This document shows positions 9,226-17,298 of a stretch of 64,000 bases of DNA, one piece after another (the first letter of the stretch is position 1; every line of letters starts with the position of its first letter). The notes beneath the pieces were generated by a model, which saw nothing but the letters and a program-made list of their open reading frames with translations, was not told where the DNA came from and made no database searches. The translations under genes were made by a program, and so were the position numbers. Origin of the DNA: Dyadobacter sp. SG02 (lineage in GTDB: Bacteria; Bacteroidota; Bacteroidia; Cytophagales; Spirosomataceae); contig NZ_FNYL01000022.1 of assembly GCF_900109045.1 (NCBI RefSeq), forward strand, positions 1-64,000, written 5' to 3'.

Positions 9226-9597
9226 ATGGAAATCGTTTACAAAGAAGAATCTTATAGTATCATCGGCAAATGCATAGAGGTGCATCGCGAGCTCGGACAT
9301 GGCTTTCTGGAAATCGTTTATAAAGATTCGTTGGAAATACTATTCCGGCAAGGAGGACTGTTTTATGAAAGAGAAAAGGAGTACCCGGTTTTCTTCAAAG
9401 GAATTTTACTGCCTCATAAGTTCTTTGCTGATTTTGTGGTTCTTGACAAGATCATTCTGGAAGTCAAATGCGTTTCTTGCCTTACAGATGAGCATGTTGC
9501 CCAGACCTTGAATTATTTGAAAGTTTCGCGGAATAAACTGGGACTATTGGTGAATTTTGGGCGGGGGAAGTTAGAATACAAACGGCTTCTGCTTTAA
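9226..9597 (+). CDS. GxxExxY family protein
   Basis: The 123-residue protein carries the defining motif G-F-L-E-I-V-Y near residue 26. Further landmarks are FFADFVVLDKIILEVKCV and the C-terminal LLVNFGRGKLEYKRLL. The D...E-x-K arrangement is typical of a PD-(D/E)xK nuclease-like fold. The family is widespread in Bacteroidota and often sits alone near repeats; its function is unknown. The start MEIVYKEESYSIIGKCIEVHR is the normal family N-terminus. The next 65 bp hold a strong inverted repeat. Confidence 0.92.
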   Translation: MEIVYKEESYSIIGKCIEVHRELGHGFLEIVYKDSLEILFRQGGLFYEREKEYPVFFKGILLPHKFFADFVVLDKIILEVKCVSCLTDEHVAQTLNYLKVSRNKLGLLVNFGRGKLEYKRLLL

Positions 9598-9601
9598 TGG
9601 T

Positions 9602-9662
9602 ATGCCACGAAGGCACGAATATCCACGAATGCCCTTCGTGCTAATTTGTGCCTTCGTGGCAT
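9602..9662. repeat. 19-bp inverted repeat with a nested hairpin
   Basis: The left arm ATGCCACGAAGGCACGAAT (9602-9620) pairs with 9644-9662 with one mismatch. The 23-base loop contains its own six-base inverted repeat, CACGAA...TTCGTG. A short A run follows. The structure lies between the GxxExxY gene and the DUF1080 gene. It could stop transcription after the GxxExxY gene or be a dispersed repeat; the window holds no second copy. Confidence 0.6.
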
Positions 9663-9681
9663 TAAAAAAACAATAGCCTCT

Positions 9682-10572
9682 ATGACCGCCAAAATCACCT
9701 TTCTATTGCTTTTCATCACCTTCCTAGCCAAAGCCCAAAAACCCGCCGACAAGGAAGAATGGCAATCCCTCTTCAACGGCAAGGATCTTACGGGTTGGGA
9801 TGTGAAAATCGCCGGCCATAAGGTGAATGACAATTACAAAAACACCTTCCTTGTAGAGGATAACATGATCCGCGTGAACTATAAGGAGTACGACAAGTTC
9901 ACGACGGAATATGGCCATATGTATTACAACAAGCCCTACTCGCATTACAAAATCAGGCTTCAATACCGCTTCACAGGCAACCAGGTACCCGGAGGGGCAT
10001 CCTGGAATGTGCGGAATAGCGGTATTATGCTGCATTCGCAATCGGCCGCAAGCCTCGGACTCGACCAGGACTTTCCGATTTCATTGGAAATGCAATACCT
10101 GGGCGGCCTCAATGCGGGCGAGCGCAACACGGGTAACCTCTGCACACCGGGCACGATTGTCGATATCGACGGTAAACTGGCCGAAGCGCATTGCATCAAT
10201 TCCAGTTCCAAAACCTACAACGGCGACCAATGGGTGGATGCCGAAGCAATCGTACTCGGCGATTCGATCGTTTACCATATGATCGGTGGCGATACTGTGC
10301 TCGTTTTCACCAACCCGCGCATCGGCGGCGGTTACGTCGGCAAAAACCACACTTTTAAGGACGGGAAAGTAGGTAATGAAGCCGAATGGATCAAAAAGGA
10401 CAATACCAAACTCGGCAGCGGCTACATTGCATTGCAAGCCGAAAGCCATCCGATCGATTTCCGGAATATCGAATTACTTAACCTGAAAGGCTGTATGGAC
10501 CCTAAGGCGACGAATTACAAATCGTATTACGTCGCGGCCGACAACTCGGCTTGCACCTATAAAAAGAAATAA
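9682..10572 (+). CDS. DUF1080 domain protein (3-keto-disaccharide hydrolase-like), exported
   Basis: The ATG at 9682 is chosen because it gives a clean signal peptide (MTAKITFLLLFITFLAKAQ); an earlier TTG would start inside the inverted repeat. The 296-residue protein shows DUF1080 landmarks: EWQSLFNGKDLTGWDVK, YGHMYYNKPYSHYKIRLQYRF, NSGIMLHSQS and a late GYIALQAESHPIDFRNIELL. The domain is a concanavalin-like sandwich, and some members hydrolyse 3-keto-disaccharides. The tail GCMDPKATNYKSYYVAADNS with a final Cys resembles the Cys-containing C-terminal motifs of secreted Bacteroidota proteins. Likely periplasmic or surface glycan metabolism. Confidence 0.87.
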   Translation: MTAKITFLLLFITFLAKAQKPADKEEWQSLFNGKDLTGWDVKIAGHKVNDNYKNTFLVEDNMIRVNYKEYDKFTTEYGHMYYNKPYSHYKIRLQYRFTGNQVPGGASWNVRNSGIMLHSQSAASLGLDQDFPISLEMQYLGGLNAGERNTGNLCTPGTIVDIDGKLAEAHCINSSSKTYNGDQWVDAEAIVLGDSIVYHMIGGDTVLVFTNPRIGGGYVGKNHTFKDGKVGNEAEWIKKDNTKLGSGYIALQAESHPIDFRNIELLNLKGCMDPKATNYKSYYVAADNSACTYKKK

Positions 10573-10618
10573 CCTGCGTCACGCGGGCAATAAAACCCGA
10601 TTGATTTTCGGTTTTTTA

Positions 10619-10626
10619 TATTTTTG
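10619..10626 (+). promoter_or_regulatory. Predicted -7 promoter box for gldG
   Basis: TATTTTTG matches the Bacteroidota -7 consensus TAnnTTTG exactly and lies about 60 bp before the gldG start. No convincing -33 TTG was found at 19-21 bp. An imperfect T-rich hairpin just upstream (about 10593-10617) may end the DUF1080 transcript. Confidence 0.4.
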
Positions 10627-10685
10627 CAGGAATGGACGGTTCGTCTGAATCGCCCATTTTTTGTTTGAAATCAGCCTTTGTGCGA

Positions 10686-12338
10686 ATGAAAAAAAATCTT
10701 ACCCGGTTTGTACTGCTTGTGGTTGTCCTGGCCGGGATCAACTGGCTGGCTTCATCGTTTTTTTTCAGGTGGGACCTTACCGAGGATAAACGTTACAGCA
10801 TTTCCGACGCTACCAAAACGCTTTTGGGTAGTCTGGAAAAGGATGTGATCGTGAATGTGTACCTCTCGGGCGACTTTCCGGCCGGCTTCGAACGCCTCGA
10901 AAGTGCTACGCGGGAAACTTTGGAAGAGTTTAAAACCTACGCCAACGGGCATTTAATCGTCAATTATTCTGATCCATCCGCCGCCACGAGTGAAGAGCAG
11001 CGCCAAAAGCAATACATGAGCCTGATCGACCGCGGGCTGAATCCTACCAATGTATTCGCGAACGAGGACGGCAAGCGCACGGAAAAAATTATTTTCCCCG
11101 GTGTGATTGTCCAGGCCGATACGCTTTCGGTCCCGGTTCAGTTATTGAAAGGTAATAAAGCGAGTTCGCCGGAAGAACAGCTGAACCAGTCTTACGAAGG
11201 TGTCGAGTTTGAACTGGCATCCGCGATACGTGTGCTGGCGAACCCGGAACGGAAAAAGGTAGGGTTTGTGGTTAGCCATACGAAAATTTCCCCCGCCCGT
11301 TTGAGCGATATTATCGCCACAATTCAACAGAGCTACGATGTTTTCCTGGACATGAACAATCCTGAGTCATACGAAGGCCTGGACGCATTGATCATCATGA
11401 AACCCGACAGCGCATTTTCGGAGGCTGAAAAGTATAAGCTCGATCAATATGTAGTAGGCGGTGGTAAGGCGTTGTTTTTTGTGGACGGCGCACGGGTGGA
11501 TAGTGTAAGTCTGGATGGTAATTATGCCCAGCCGCTCGATCTGAACCTTGGCGATTTGTTTTTCAAATGGGGTGTCCGGTTAAATACCAACCTCGTCAAA
11601 GACATGAACTGCGCACAAATCCTGCTGAATGTGGGTAACGTTGGCGATAATCCCGAGATCAAGCCCATGCCCTGGCGCTTTTTCCCACTCCTCAACAATT
11701 TTGGGACACATACGGTAACCCGTAACCTGAATGCCGTTTACACAAGATTTCTGAGCTCGATCGACACGGTCGGCGGGGCGAACGGCATTGCCAAAATGCC
11801 TTTGCTGCTGACCTCGCCGTACACCCAGCTCGTGAATGCGCCCGCGCTCGTGGGCTACAATGAGGCGCGTAAAGATCCTGAACCTTCGGAATACCGCTCG
11901 GGAATTAAACTCGCCGGGGTATTGCTCGAAGGATCATTCACATCGCTCTTTCAAAACCGCATCCTGCCCGGTGATCCGCGCGCAGCGAAGTTCAAGGCGA
12001 GTGGTAATGCAGGAAAGGTGATCATTTGCTCCGACGGCGACCTGATCGTGAACGATTATGATTATAAAAGGAATGCCCCATTACCGCTCGGTTACGACCG
12101 CGTCACGAAGCAAACTTTCGGCAATAAGGATTTCGTGCTTCACGCGCTGGATTATATGACAGACGCCAACGGTTTGATCAATGCCCGCGGTAAACAGATC
12201 GCCATCCGGGCTTTGGACAAAATCCAGATTCAGGAAAACAGGAAGTTCTGGCAAACGCTTAATTTGCTCCTGCCGGTAGTGTTAATTGGTCTTTTCGGGG
12301 CAGCAAGATATTACCTCAGAATCCGAAAATTTGGTTGA
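10686..12338 (+). CDS. gldG: Gliding motility-associated ABC transporter substrate-binding protein GldG
   Basis: From the ATG at 10686 (MKKNLTRFVLLVVVLAGIN...) the protein is 550 residues, the normal GldG size. An N-terminal membrane anchor precedes WDLTEDKRYSISDATKTLL, a hallmark of GldG and ABC_transp_aux proteins. A periplasmic body follows, with GVEFELASAIRVLANPERKKVGFV and ICSDGDLIVNDY. A C-terminal helix (WQTLNLLLPVVLIGLFGAA) with basic end completes it. GldG works with GldA and GldF in an ABC system tied to gliding in Flavobacterium. Here no gldF or gldA is adjacent; the next gene is dnaN. The TTG/ATG choices further upstream would add an unlikely extension. Confidence 0.93.
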   Translation: MKKNLTRFVLLVVVLAGINWLASSFFFRWDLTEDKRYSISDATKTLLGSLEKDVIVNVYLSGDFPAGFERLESATRETLEEFKTYANGHLIVNYSDPSAATSEEQRQKQYMSLIDRGLNPTNVFANEDGKRTEKIIFPGVIVQADTLSVPVQLLKGNKASSPEEQLNQSYEGVEFELASAIRVLANPERKKVGFVVSHTKISPARLSDIIATIQQSYDVFLDMNNPESYEGLDALIIMKPDSAFSEAEKYKLDQYVVGGGKALFFVDGARVDSVSLDGNYAQPLDLNLGDLFFKWGVRLNTNLVKDMNCAQILLNVGNVGDNPEIKPMPWRFFPLLNNFGTHTVTRNLNAVYTRFLSSIDTVGGANGIAKMPLLLTSPYTQLVNAPALVGYNEARKDPEPSEYRSGIKLAGVLLEGSFTSLFQNRILPGDPRAAKFKASGNAGKVIICSDGDLIVNDYDYKRNAPLPLGYDRVTKQTFGNKDFVLHALDYMTDANGLINARGKQIAIRALDKIQIQENRKFWQTLNLLLPVVLIGLFGAARYYLRIRKFG

Positions 12339-12368
12339 CAACGCGGCTGGCGCTTCCGTAATTTTTTA

Positions 12369-12376
12369 TACTTTTG
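12369..12376 (+). promoter_or_regulatory. Predicted -7 promoter box for dnaN
   Basis: TACTTTTG matches TAnnTTTG exactly, 71 bp upstream of the dnaN ATG. A TTGACA overlapping the gldG stop (12335-12340) is too far away to be a normal -33 element. Confidence 0.45.
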
Positions 12377-12447
12377 TTCCCTACAACAAAGTTTTTCCGG
12401 AATCTTCCGCATATAAATCTATCAACTAAACACTTACGTCACGAATT

Positions 12448-13572
12448 ATGAAGTTTGTCGTTTCGTCATCAGTTCTACTCAAACAGCTGTCTGCTATAAA
12501 CGGTGTCGTTTCAACGAACCCAATAGTGCCAATTCTCGAAAATTTCCTCCTCACATTGGAAGGAAATTCACTGACCGTGACCGCATCCGACCTTCAAACC
12601 GTCATGATTACGGAAATTGAAGTGGAATCATCCGAAAAAGGAGCGATCGCCATTCCCGCAAAATTGCTGCTCGACACCCTGCGCGGCCTGCCCGAGCAAC
12701 CGATTACCTTGCAGGTGAATGCTGAAACTTTTGGTACTGAAATTATTTCCGATAATGGCCGCTACAAACTGTCGGGTGAAAACCCGATCGATTTCCCGAA
12801 AACACCGGTGGTGAACCGCGGCCAGTCCGTGGATTTCTCTTCGACGGCATTGGGAGCAGCTATCTCAAACACCTTGTTCGCAACCAGTACCGACGATCTC
12901 CGCCCGGCTATGACGGGGGTTTTTGTGCAAATGGGTGCTGAAAGCGCAACTTTCGTCGCTACCGACGGTCACCGCCTCGTGCGCTACCGCCGTATCGACA
13001 TCAAATCGGACATCGATACGTCAATGATCATTCAGCGGAAAGCATTGAATCTGCTGAAAAGTTGTTTGCCGTCCGACGATGTGCCCGTGAAAGCGGAATT
13101 CACTTCCTCGAACGCGTTTTTCAGCTTCGGTAATATCCGTATGATCTGCCGGTTGATCGACGAGCGTTTCCCGGATTATGAAAACGCGATCCCGACCAAC
13201 AACCCGAATACGCTTACCATTAACAGATTGGAAATCCTTAGCTCTCTGAGACGTATTTCGATCTACTCCAACCGGACTACCCACCAGGTGCGCATGAAAA
13301 TGGCACTGAACGACCTGGTCATTTCGGCGGAAGACCTCGACTATTCTAACGAAGCCAACGAACGCCTGATGTGCGAGTACAATGGCGATGATATGGAGAT
13401 CGGTTTCAATGCGAAATTCCTGATTGAAGTATTGGGTAACCTTTCCAGCAAGACCATCACCTTCGAACTTTCCGCTCCAAACCGCGCCGGGCTGATTATC
13501 CCGGTAGATCAGGAGGAAAACGAAGACATCCTGATGCTCGTAATGCCGGTAATGCTGAACACTTACGTTTAG
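12448..13572 (+). CDS. dnaN: DNA polymerase III beta subunit (sliding clamp)
   Basis: The 374-residue protein is full length for the clamp and shows its three repeated domains. Landmarks are MKFVVSSSVLLKQLSAINGVV at the start, FLLTLEGNSLTVTASDLQ, TDDLRPAMTGVF with ATDGHRLVRYR in the middle, and the C-terminal LMLVMPVML, which lines the partner-binding pocket. As a ring-shaped dimer it holds the replicative polymerase on DNA. It is preceded by a TAnnTTTG box and followed by a strong terminator, so it seems to be a single-gene unit. No dnaA or recF lies nearby, so this is not an obvious origin region. Confidence 0.97.
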   Translation: MKFVVSSSVLLKQLSAINGVVSTNPIVPILENFLLTLEGNSLTVTASDLQTVMITEIEVESSEKGAIAIPAKLLLDTLRGLPEQPITLQVNAETFGTEIISDNGRYKLSGENPIDFPKTPVVNRGQSVDFSSTALGAAISNTLFATSTDDLRPAMTGVFVQMGAESATFVATDGHRLVRYRRIDIKSDIDTSMIIQRKALNLLKSCLPSDDVPVKAEFTSSNAFFSFGNIRMICRLIDERFPDYENAIPTNNPNTLTINRLEILSSLRRISIYSNRTTHQVRMKMALNDLVISAEDLDYSNEANERLMCEYNGDDMEIGFNAKFLIEVLGNLSSKTITFELSAPNRAGLIIPVDQEENEDILMLVMPVMLNTYV

Positions 13573-13594
13573 GAATTTTTCACATCGATACTGC

Positions 13595-13623
13595 AAAGTC
13601 CGGCTTCCCCGCCGGACTTTTTT
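13595..13623 (+). terminator. Rho-independent terminator of dnaN
   Basis: A perfect 10-bp stem (AAAGTCCGGC / GCCGGACTTT) with loop TTCCCC is followed by further Ts, 22 bp after the dnaN stop codon. Confidence 0.9.
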
Positions 13624-13673
13624 CTTGCGTAATCCATTCAAATACAATATATTAGATAGGGTATAACGTTAAT

Positions 13674-13745
13674 TACGAAAAAAATCGTAGTAAACGCTTG
13701 CATGTACGATTTTTTTCGTAGACATTTGGTACGAAGATTATCGTA
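13674..13745. promoter_or_regulatory. Triple palindromic operator of the first BlaI/M56 operon
   Basis: Three 16-bp sites with identical five-base arms, TACGA-N6-TCGTA, lie at 13674-13689 (centre AAAAAA), 13705-13720 (centre TTTTTT) and 13730-13745 (centre AGATTA). They end 13 bp before the blaI ATG. BlaI/MecI repressors bind dyad sites in their own promoters as dimers, so autoregulation is the natural reading. A near-consensus -7 box (GACATTTG, 13721-13728) lies between sites two and three, so bound repressor would block polymerase. Confidence 0.8.
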
Positions 13746-13758
13746 ATTAACTAATATC

Positions 13759-14133
13759 ATGTATATCAAGCCCACCGAATCCGAACTGGAAATCCTGAAC
13801 TACCTCTGGCAGGCAGGCCCAAGTACCGTCCGTGCCGTGCATGATGCCCTTTCCGAAACCAAGGATGTTGGCTACACGACTACCTTGAAACTCATGCAGA
13901 TCATGCATGACAAAGGGCTGCTCTACCGCACGGAGCAAGGACGATCGCATATTTACGTCGCGCTCCTTGGCAAAGAGGAAACGCAGCAGAATCTGGTTGG
14001 TAAAATGGTCGAAACCCTCTTTCAAGGCTCGGCCGCGCAAATGGTCATGCAAGCGTTGGGGAATCATACCACCTCCAAAGAAGAACTGGATGAAATTCGT
14101 GAGTTATTAAATAACCTGGAAAACAATCGTTAG
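13759..14133 (+). CDS. BlaI/MecI/CopY family transcriptional repressor
   Basis: The 124-residue protein has the family N-terminal winged helix: MYIKPTESELEILNYLWQAG, then TVRAVHDALSETKDVGYTTTLKLMQIMHDKGLL and a wing RSHIYVALLG. The C-terminal helices (about 75-124) would dimerise and hold the site cut by the partner protease. It is two bases upstream of the M56 peptidase gene, the standard repressor/sensor pair. Three TACGA-N6-TCGTA palindromes before the gene are the probable operators. In staphylococci this architecture controls beta-lactamase; here the inducing signal and any additional targets are unknown. Confidence 0.92.
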   Translation: MYIKPTESELEILNYLWQAGPSTVRAVHDALSETKDVGYTTTLKLMQIMHDKGLLYRTEQGRSHIYVALLGKEETQQNLVGKMVETLFQGSAAQMVMQALGNHTTSKEELDEIRELLNNLENNR

Positions 14134-14135
14134 CC

Positions 14136-16037
14136 ATGAAATTCTTCTCAAATCTGTTACCCGGTCCGGCCGTTTCCGCATTTGGCTGGACGCTTATCCA
14201 TTCGATCTGGCAGGGAACACTGCTGATGCTGGTCGCCGTTGCCGCATTTTATTTTTTGAGAAAAAAATCAGCCAACACGCGCTACCTCACGGGTGTTGGC
14301 TTCCTTTTCGCACAGGTCGTCGCATCTGTCGGGACATTCATTTACTACTATCCTAAAACCACCAGCGCAGTTTCCAATGTAAAAGCTTTGGCGCGCTACA
14401 CCGCATTATCCGCATCCCGCACATGGGCGGAAGTCTCCCGGGACCTGCCCATTTCATTTAAGGTACAAATGTGGCTCACCGCCCATTTACACGAACTCGT
14501 CATTTGCTGGCTGATCGGCTCCGGCATTCTTTTGCTGCGCTTCGCCGGCGGCTGGATTTTCACGGAAAGGCTTCGGTTCAACGCCAAGATCGTCATGGAT
14601 AAGGAATGGCGGGCCAGGTTCGGGGTGATCATTGCCAAAATGAATATTTCCAAATCTGTGGAATTCCGCGAAACCGCCAAAGTGCTCACACCCATGGTAA
14701 TAGGCACATTCAGCCCGGTGGTACTGATCCCGATCGGATTGCTTTCAGGCTTTTCCACAGCGCAGGTGGAGGCGATCCTCGCACACGAACTCGCGCATAT
14801 CCGCAGGAACGACTACCTGATTAATATGCTGCAATCGTTCGTGGAAGTTATCTTTTTCTTCCATCCGGCCATCTGGTGGCTGTCCGAAAAAGTGCGCGCC
14901 GAACGCGAGCATTGCTGCGACGACATTGCATTGGCCGTTTGCGGCGACAAAATGTCCCTCGCCCACGCCCTCGTGAAAGTAGCCGAATGGCAGGCCACAC
15001 CCGGACTGGCCATGGCTTTTGCTTCCAAAAAACCGCTATTGCTTCATCGTGTACAGCGTGTTTTAGGTCTGAATCCAAAACCTATCCGCACATTTTCAAG
15101 CTTGCCGGCAATGATTTTCGCTATCGGATTGGTCATAGGCGTTTCAGCATACGCGGTAGCACAGAAGATTGAAAAAGACAAGGGAAAGAAAGCCGAAAAG
15201 CATATCACCGTCAAAAAGCGGAAACCGGTGAAAATCGAAACCCGCAAGGAGCGCGAAATGGAGGAAATCGCCGAAGTGGCTATTGAAGAGCATATTCATG
15301 AAAATATCCAGGAAGAATTTGCCTATGCAGACGTTCACATTGACGCTCCTGAAATAGATTTCGAGCAATCGGGTAATGATACCCTGGATCGGAAGATGTG
15401 GGAAATCAACCAAAAGATCCGTGCAATGCATGAAGAATTAAAACCTCATCATGTACGATTGCAGGAATTGCACCGCGAACGGGAGAAGTATCGGTTTGAA
15501 GCCGAACGTCTTGAACGCGAAATAGAGAAAATCGAATGGAAAAAGCATCGTGCAGAAGAATTGAGGTCCGATTTGATGGAAAAAAGATCTGTCCTCTTTA
15601 ATCAGGACGGCAAGGAATCGAAGCTCAGCGACACAGAACTGGACAAGCAGCTTGCAGATTTTGAGCAGCAGATCAAAGCACAGGAACAGGTTATTTCTGA
15701 GCTAAACAATCAGATTACCAATACGACCAAAGAGGTCATGAAAGTTGACATGCCTGAACAGAAATTGCAGAGGGAGATCGAGGAAGTAAACTTCAAGATC
15801 AGCGAACTTGGCAAGAACATCGGGCTGGAAACTTTGAGCTACCAGAAGATGCAGGGTATCGATGAGCCTCCGCGTGCGCCGAGGGTTGCACGTAGCGGGC
15901 GCATGCGACGCGCAGGAAGCCCTCCTCCCCCACCCGCTCCAGTAGTCGCACCGGCGAAAGTAGCTCCTCCCGTATCCGCAAAGCCGGCACCAGCGCCCAA
16001 GCCGCCGCTTCCACCTAAAAAAGACCCGAACAAATAA
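14136..16037 (+). CDS. M56 family metallopeptidase (BlaR1-like) with coiled-coil and Pro-rich C-terminus
   Basis: The 633-residue membrane protein has hydrophobic segments at about 12-41, 47-70, 119-139, 235-250 and 322-342. The zinc motif HELAH is at 217-221 (AILAHELAHIRRNDYL), with the downstream EREHCCDDIAL. This is the BlaR1/MecR1 protease fold. After the last membrane segment there is no penicillin-binding sensor. Instead come a basic linker, a charged coiled coil (about 410-560) and a Pro/Ala/Lys tail (about 583-633). Expected role: sense an envelope signal and inactivate the BlaI encoded two bases upstream. The sensing module appears non-standard. Confidence 0.9.
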   Translation: MKFFSNLLPGPAVSAFGWTLIHSIWQGTLLMLVAVAAFYFLRKKSANTRYLTGVGFLFAQVVASVGTFIYYYPKTTSAVSNVKALARYTALSASRTWAEVSRDLPISFKVQMWLTAHLHELVICWLIGSGILLLRFAGGWIFTERLRFNAKIVMDKEWRARFGVIIAKMNISKSVEFRETAKVLTPMVIGTFSPVVLIPIGLLSGFSTAQVEAILAHELAHIRRNDYLINMLQSFVEVIFFFHPAIWWLSEKVRAEREHCCDDIALAVCGDKMSLAHALVKVAEWQATPGLAMAFASKKPLLLHRVQRVLGLNPKPIRTFSSLPAMIFAIGLVIGVSAYAVAQKIEKDKGKKAEKHITVKKRKPVKIETRKEREMEEIAEVAIEEHIHENIQEEFAYADVHIDAPEIDFEQSGNDTLDRKMWEINQKIRAMHEELKPHHVRLQELHREREKYRFEAERLEREIEKIEWKKHRAEELRSDLMEKRSVLFNQDGKESKLSDTELDKQLADFEQQIKAQEQVISELNNQITNTTKEVMKVDMPEQKLQREIEEVNFKISELGKNIGLETLSYQKMQGIDEPPRAPRVARSGRMRRAGSPPPPPAPVVAPAKVAPPVSAKPAPAPKPPLPPKKDPNK

Positions 16038-16039
16038 GC

Positions 16040-16070
16040 AAAAGGGCGGCGATTCAGTCGCTGCCCTTTT
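16040..16070. terminator. Terminator between M56 gene and convergent reductase gene
   Basis: A 13-bp stem with one G-T pair (AAAAGGGCGGCGA / TCGCTGCCCTTTT) and loop TTCAG starts right after the M56 stop codon. It is A-rich on one side and T-rich on the other, so it can serve both converging transcripts. Confidence 0.85.
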
Positions 16071-16093
16071 CATTTATATACATTATCAATGCG

Positions 16094-17170
16094 TTATTCC
16101 ACTTCGATCACCACATCGTCGCTCATCGGGTGCGACACGCAGGTGAGGATAAACCCTTCATTAATCTCCGCCTCGGAAAGCGCATCCTCTTCATCCATCT
16201 GCACCTTGCCGGACGTACACCGGCCCATACACGCGGTACACATGCCCGCCTGGCACGAGTACGGCAGGTCGATATCCATATTCAACGCCGCTTCGAGCAC
16301 GGTTTCATGTGGCTTCACCGGGAGTTTATACTCGGTACCTTCATAAAACAGCGTGATTTCGCGCGTCCTGGGCGAATCGTCATCGTCTGCCTCGGGCTCC
16401 AAAGTCACCTCGCCAGGCTTGGCGGAAGTAGCAGTGACAAAACTCTCCTTCCGGATATTGCCCTCCGGCACCGCCAGGATCGACAAAGCCCGATGCGCCT
16501 CTTCCATCATATCATCGGGTCCGCAAAGGAAGTATTCTGCTTCCTTTTTATTCAGCTCGGGGAGTTTTTCGATGATTTTCAGCACGTGGCTTTTATTCAA
16601 TCGTCCCGTTTCGCCGTCCCAGCCTTCGTTTGGTTGGCTCAATGAATGGACCACCGTAAAGCGTTTGCCATATTTGTTCTCCAAAGCCGCGATTTTGTCT
16701 TTGAAAATAATGCTATCTTCTCTCCGGCTGCCATAAATCAGGAAAACTTCGCTTTCCGGTTCCACCATCAGAATGGATTTCAGGATCGAAAACAGGGGAG
16801 TAATGCCGCTTCCCGCTCCGATAAATACAACCTGGCGCGTCTGATCGTCGGCCTGCTTGGGAAAAAAATGGCCCATGGGTTCCAATGCTTCCAGCACATC
16901 GCCCTCTTTCAGCGTGTCGAGCAGCAGGTTAGAGGCGTAACCGCCCGGAACCCGTTTAATGGTAATCGCCAGGGAAACATCCGTATAAGGCGAACTCGAC
17001 ATCGAGTATGACCTTCTGATTTTTTTATCTTCAAAAGGCAGCAGCAAAGTCAGGAACTGCCCCGGACGGTATTGAACGACTTCGTTGATCGGATGCCAGA
17101 AATGGATCGTCGCAGCCTCTTCGGTTTCCTTCTCAACCTCCTTAACTTTCAAAAAATAGTATTTGCTCAT
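16094..17170 (-). CDS. PaaE-like ferredoxin-NADP reductase with C-terminal 2Fe-2S domain
   Basis: The 358-residue flavoprotein has an N-terminal FAD domain with RRSYSMSSSP (flavin-binding RxYS motif), an NAD(P) domain with FIGAGSGITPLFSILK and FLCGPDDMM, and a plant-type ferredoxin domain. The cluster ligands are Cys306, Cys311, Cys314 and Cys344 (CQAGMCTAC ... ILTC). This order is that of the reductase component of phenylacetyl-CoA epoxidase (PaaE) and related oxygenases. No paaABCD genes are nearby, so it may serve another oxygenase or desaturase. It runs downstream of the aminotransferase gene but is separated from it by a terminator. Confidence 0.88.
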   Translation of the reverse strand: MSKYYFLKVKEVEKETEEAATIHFWHPINEVVQYRPGQFLTLLLPFEDKKIRRSYSMSSSPYTDVSLAITIKRVPGGYASNLLLDTLKEGDVLEALEPMGHFFPKQADDQTRQVVFIGAGSGITPLFSILKSILMVEPESEVFLIYGSRREDSIIFKDKIAALENKYGKRFTVVHSLSQPNEGWDGETGRLNKSHVLKIIEKLPELNKKEAEYFLCGPDDMMEEAHRALSILAVPEGNIRKESFVTATSAKPGEVTLEPEADDDDSPRTREITLFYEGTEYKLPVKPHETVLEAALNMDIDLPYSCQAGMCTACMGRCTSGKVQMDEEDALSEAEINEGFILTCVSHPMSDDVVIEVE

Positions 17171-17248
17171 TTTATAGGGTCGGCGGTCGGCGGCCTATCG
17201 GCGGCCGCACAATGCCGCATTATTGAAAATCGATTCGGCTTACAACAC

Positions 17249-17281
17249 AAAAGCCTCACAGGTAACACCCATGAGGCTTTT
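17249..17281 (-). terminator. Terminator of the aminotransferase gene
   Basis: The inverted repeat AAAAGCCTCA / TGAGGCTTTT with a 13-base loop lies 18 bp past the aminotransferase stop on the minus strand and ends in a T run in that direction. Confidence 0.75.
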
Positions 17282-17298
17282 ATGATTTCATATTTGTA

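Noticed and set aside
12335..12340. TTGACA before dnaN as a sigma-70-type -35 box
   Set aside because: It overlaps the gldG stop and is over 30 bp from the TACTTTTG box, far beyond normal Bacteroidota or sigma-70 spacing.
12448..13572. dnaN as a marker for the replication origin
   Set aside because: No dnaA, recF, gyrB or DnaA-box cluster is visible nearby; dnaN is often separate from the origin in this phylum.
17178..17205. GC-rich direct repetition (TCGGCGG units) before the PaaE-like gene
   Set aside because: Short and imperfect, with no symmetry or second occurrence in the window; probably low-complexity sequence.
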